From Planctomycetaceae bacterium (GTDB taxonomy: Bacteria > Planctomycetota > Planctomycetia > Planctomycetales > Planctomycetaceae), in contig PBOJ01000046.1 in the NCBI GenBank assembly GCA_002724315.1, positions 1-33,772 on the forward strand: a stretch of DNA of 33,772 nucleotides, in the 5' to 3' direction. A model generated the notes under the pieces. It made no database searches. It worked only from the letters and a program-made list of their open reading frames with translations, and was not told the origin of the DNA. The position numbers and the translations under genes are program-made. Shown here one piece after another: positions 31,601 through 33,772 of this stretch (position 1 is its first letter; the number at the start of each line of letters is the position of its first letter).

Positions 31601-33772
31601 TCCGCTGCACATGTCTCTTTCTTCGGTTCGTCCCGACGCCCGTGAACTCGTGTTCCACCTGTTCGCCCGATCGGTGCATCCCGAGTTGCTCGACGTGCGA
31701 GCCGAAGCCGAGATCTGGCAGGACAACTACGCGGTGTCGCTGAAACTCTGTGACGCCGGCCACGTGGTGTCGCTGAGGATTCGAGGTGAGACGGTCACCG
31801 AGGTCACTTCGGCACGCGAGCACCCCCTGCCACAGACCTGCCAACTGCTGGAAGAACGAATCCGTGGCAGCCAGCAGGGATCGATCGATTTCGACAACGG
31901 GGTCAAATACCACGCCAGCTACCAGCTGGAGCAACTCGATCCCGAGGTGTTCTTGAATGTGCACCAGGAGCTGATCCGCGACAGCCGATCGGCCGCGGTT
32001 GCCTTCACATTCCCCACCGTCGGTCGCTTTGACCCGGCTCCGCTGTCGCTGATCACCACCGACAGCTGGTCGGACAGCCTGCTGGTCAATGCCTTCCACA
32101 CCTTCCCCGAAAACGGGGCGGTGGTGAAAACGCAGTCGCTGTTCGAGTTCTAGACGGCAACCGATCCAAGGCCACTGCCGGGACGGCTTGCATGAGGTTC
32201 ACTCGGACAGGTCGAACACCAGTAAGTGTTCCCGGTCCTTGACCAGCAGCTTGGATCCCACCAGCGCGGGATGAGCCCAGGTCGCCGTTTCCGACAGCCG
32301 GTATCGCGCCAGTTCGCGATAACTCGTCGTGTCCACCGCCACCACCAGCAGTTCGCCATCACTTGTCTGCACCAGCACCACGTCCCCGGCGACGATCAGC
32401 GCGGCGTTTTCCGCCAGCCGGCCCTGAGTGGCCCAGGTGACCTTTCCACTGGTCGGATCGACGCAAAAGAGCTGGCCTCGACGCCGATGGGTCATTCCGA
32501 ACAACCGCCCTCCGGCTAACACCGGACTGCTCATGTACATCGCGATCCCACGATTCTTCCATTTCCTGTCGGTCCGCACCCGGCCACCCCGGGCGGTCAC
32601 CTCCAGGGCCACTGTCGGCTGATCGTAACCGGCCAGGATTACCCGGCCGCCAGCCACCAGTGGAGTGACACTGTTTTGATCGAACTGGGTGGTGAACGGC
32701 ACCCGCCACAGCACCTTCCCGCTGACCGGATCGACGCCAAGGTGGAACTTCTGGGACTGGGCGACCAGTTGTCGCTTGCCGTCCACGGTCAACAGAACCG
32801 GCGAGGCATACGCCGGGCCGTCCTCGGCCCACCGCCAGACCGTCTTGCCACTGGCCACATCCAGTGCGGTCAACGCGCCATCGTCGTGGCCGCCAACATG
32901 CACGATCACCTTCCCGTCAACCACGATCGGCGAAGCGGCGTGTCCGTACAGTGGCGCCGTCTCCCGGTGCTGTCCGGCAAAATCGTGGGACCAGACCCTC
33001 CGCCCGGTGGCGGATTCCCAGCACGAGAGAATTCCGCTGATGCCGAAAGTGACCAGCCGTTGACCCGTGATGACCGGCGTCGCCTTGGGTCCCCGGCCAT
33101 GATCCCGTGCAACCGACTGGATCTTGTACTCCGCCTTGTAATCGCTTTTCCACAACTCGCGACCCGACCCGAGCTCGAACCCCCGGACCACCTCTTGGCC
33201 GCCCTGCCGGGACATCAGATACACACGCTCGGCTCGCACAACCGGCGACGAGTGGCCTTCGCCAACCTTCTTCCGCCAAGCGAGCTTCAGTTTGGCCGGC
33301 CACTTCGTCGGCAAACCCGACGCTTGGGCAACGCCGTCCCGGGCGGGACCCCGCCACTGCGGCCAATCGGCTGCCTCGGCCATTCCCGCCACAGCCACGA
33401 CCGCCAACAGTCCGAACACGTTCCGCATCGTAACCTCACTTGAAAACCGCAGCATTGTAGCAACCGACACGTCAATCCCCTCGCCCATCGAGCCATTGGG
33501 CTCCCCTTGAACTGGCTTACCGTCAGGCGACACAATGGGTATTCGCAATTCATACCCAGACGACACCGATCTCCCGGGGCCACCATGTCCACCCGTTTCT
33601 CCGTCTTCCCGGCTCACCCATTTGCCTCCATCGCGATTCTCATCGCGTTGTCCGCCTCAGCCGTCGGCAAAGACATCCAGCAGACAGCCCCGGTGCCCGG
33701 AACGCTGACCCAGGAGGTGCACCTGAAATCGGGCCAGTCGGTCACCATCAGCGCACGAATCAACAAGCCATC

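Overview
The window is GC-rich bacterial chromosomal DNA that looks like Planctomycetota. The signs are a DUF1549/DUF1553 (PSD1-type) gene paired with a Tat-exported DUF1501 gene, several FG-GAP/VCBS plus ASPIC/UnbV (CRTAC1-like) proteins, secreted PQQ-type propellers whose mature ends begin DWPQWRGP or similar, a DUF2617 protein and an rpsR gene outside the usual rpsF-rpsR-rplI cluster. No tRNA, rRNA, CRISPR array, insertion sequence or prophage gene was seen. Most of the window encodes exported or envelope proteins; beta-propellers dominate (four FG-GAP/ASPIC proteins, two PQQ-type, one NHL/SMP-30-type).

Layout. (1) 1-7132, minus strand: a probable operon of a small lipoprotein resembling cytochrome oxidase subunit II with a degraded CuA site, a right-handed beta-helix lipoprotein, a fusion of a SCO1/SenC copper-chaperone domain to FG-GAP and ASPIC/UnbV, and a TPR-FG-GAP protein that runs off the left edge. 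(2) 7219-11960, plus strand: a sigma70-like promoter, a very large secreted protein combining PQQ propeller, methyltransferase fold and malectin, then an NHL-type propeller. (3) 12079-18211, plus strand: a strong promoter, a small secreted Cys/Pro-rich protein, a membrane pentaheme cytochrome c with TPRs, a membrane-anchored CRTAC1-like protein, and an AhpD/peroxidase-related protein interrupted by one in-frame TGA. (4) 18230-25243, minus strand: a TPR-FG-GAP-ASPIC protein, a DUF1549/DUF1553 protein with heme motifs, and a DUF1501 protein. (5) 25399-33772, mixed housekeeping and accessory genes: anti-sigma-like membrane protein, SDR oxidoreductase, a small basic ORF with its own promoter, rpsR, VanZ, aminotransferase, a conserved-looking unknown, Ogt methyltransferase, DUF2617, a second PQQ propeller, and the start of another secreted protein.

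The most notable signal is at 17621-18211. The TGA at 17882 sits exactly at the second redox position of the AhpD CxxC motif (C-E-Y-TGA-T-D-A-H), the frame stays open for another 108 codons, and a 6-bp hairpin with an AGUU loop starts about 20 nt downstream, where a bacterial SECIS element would be. I read this as a selenoprotein with a CxxU active site, encoded in an operon with a multiheme cytochrome and a CRTAC1-like protein; a standard gene caller would split it into two fragments. Other points of interest are the SCO/FG-GAP/ASPIC fusion next to the degenerate CuA protein, and the methyltransferase-like fold inside an exported propeller protein.
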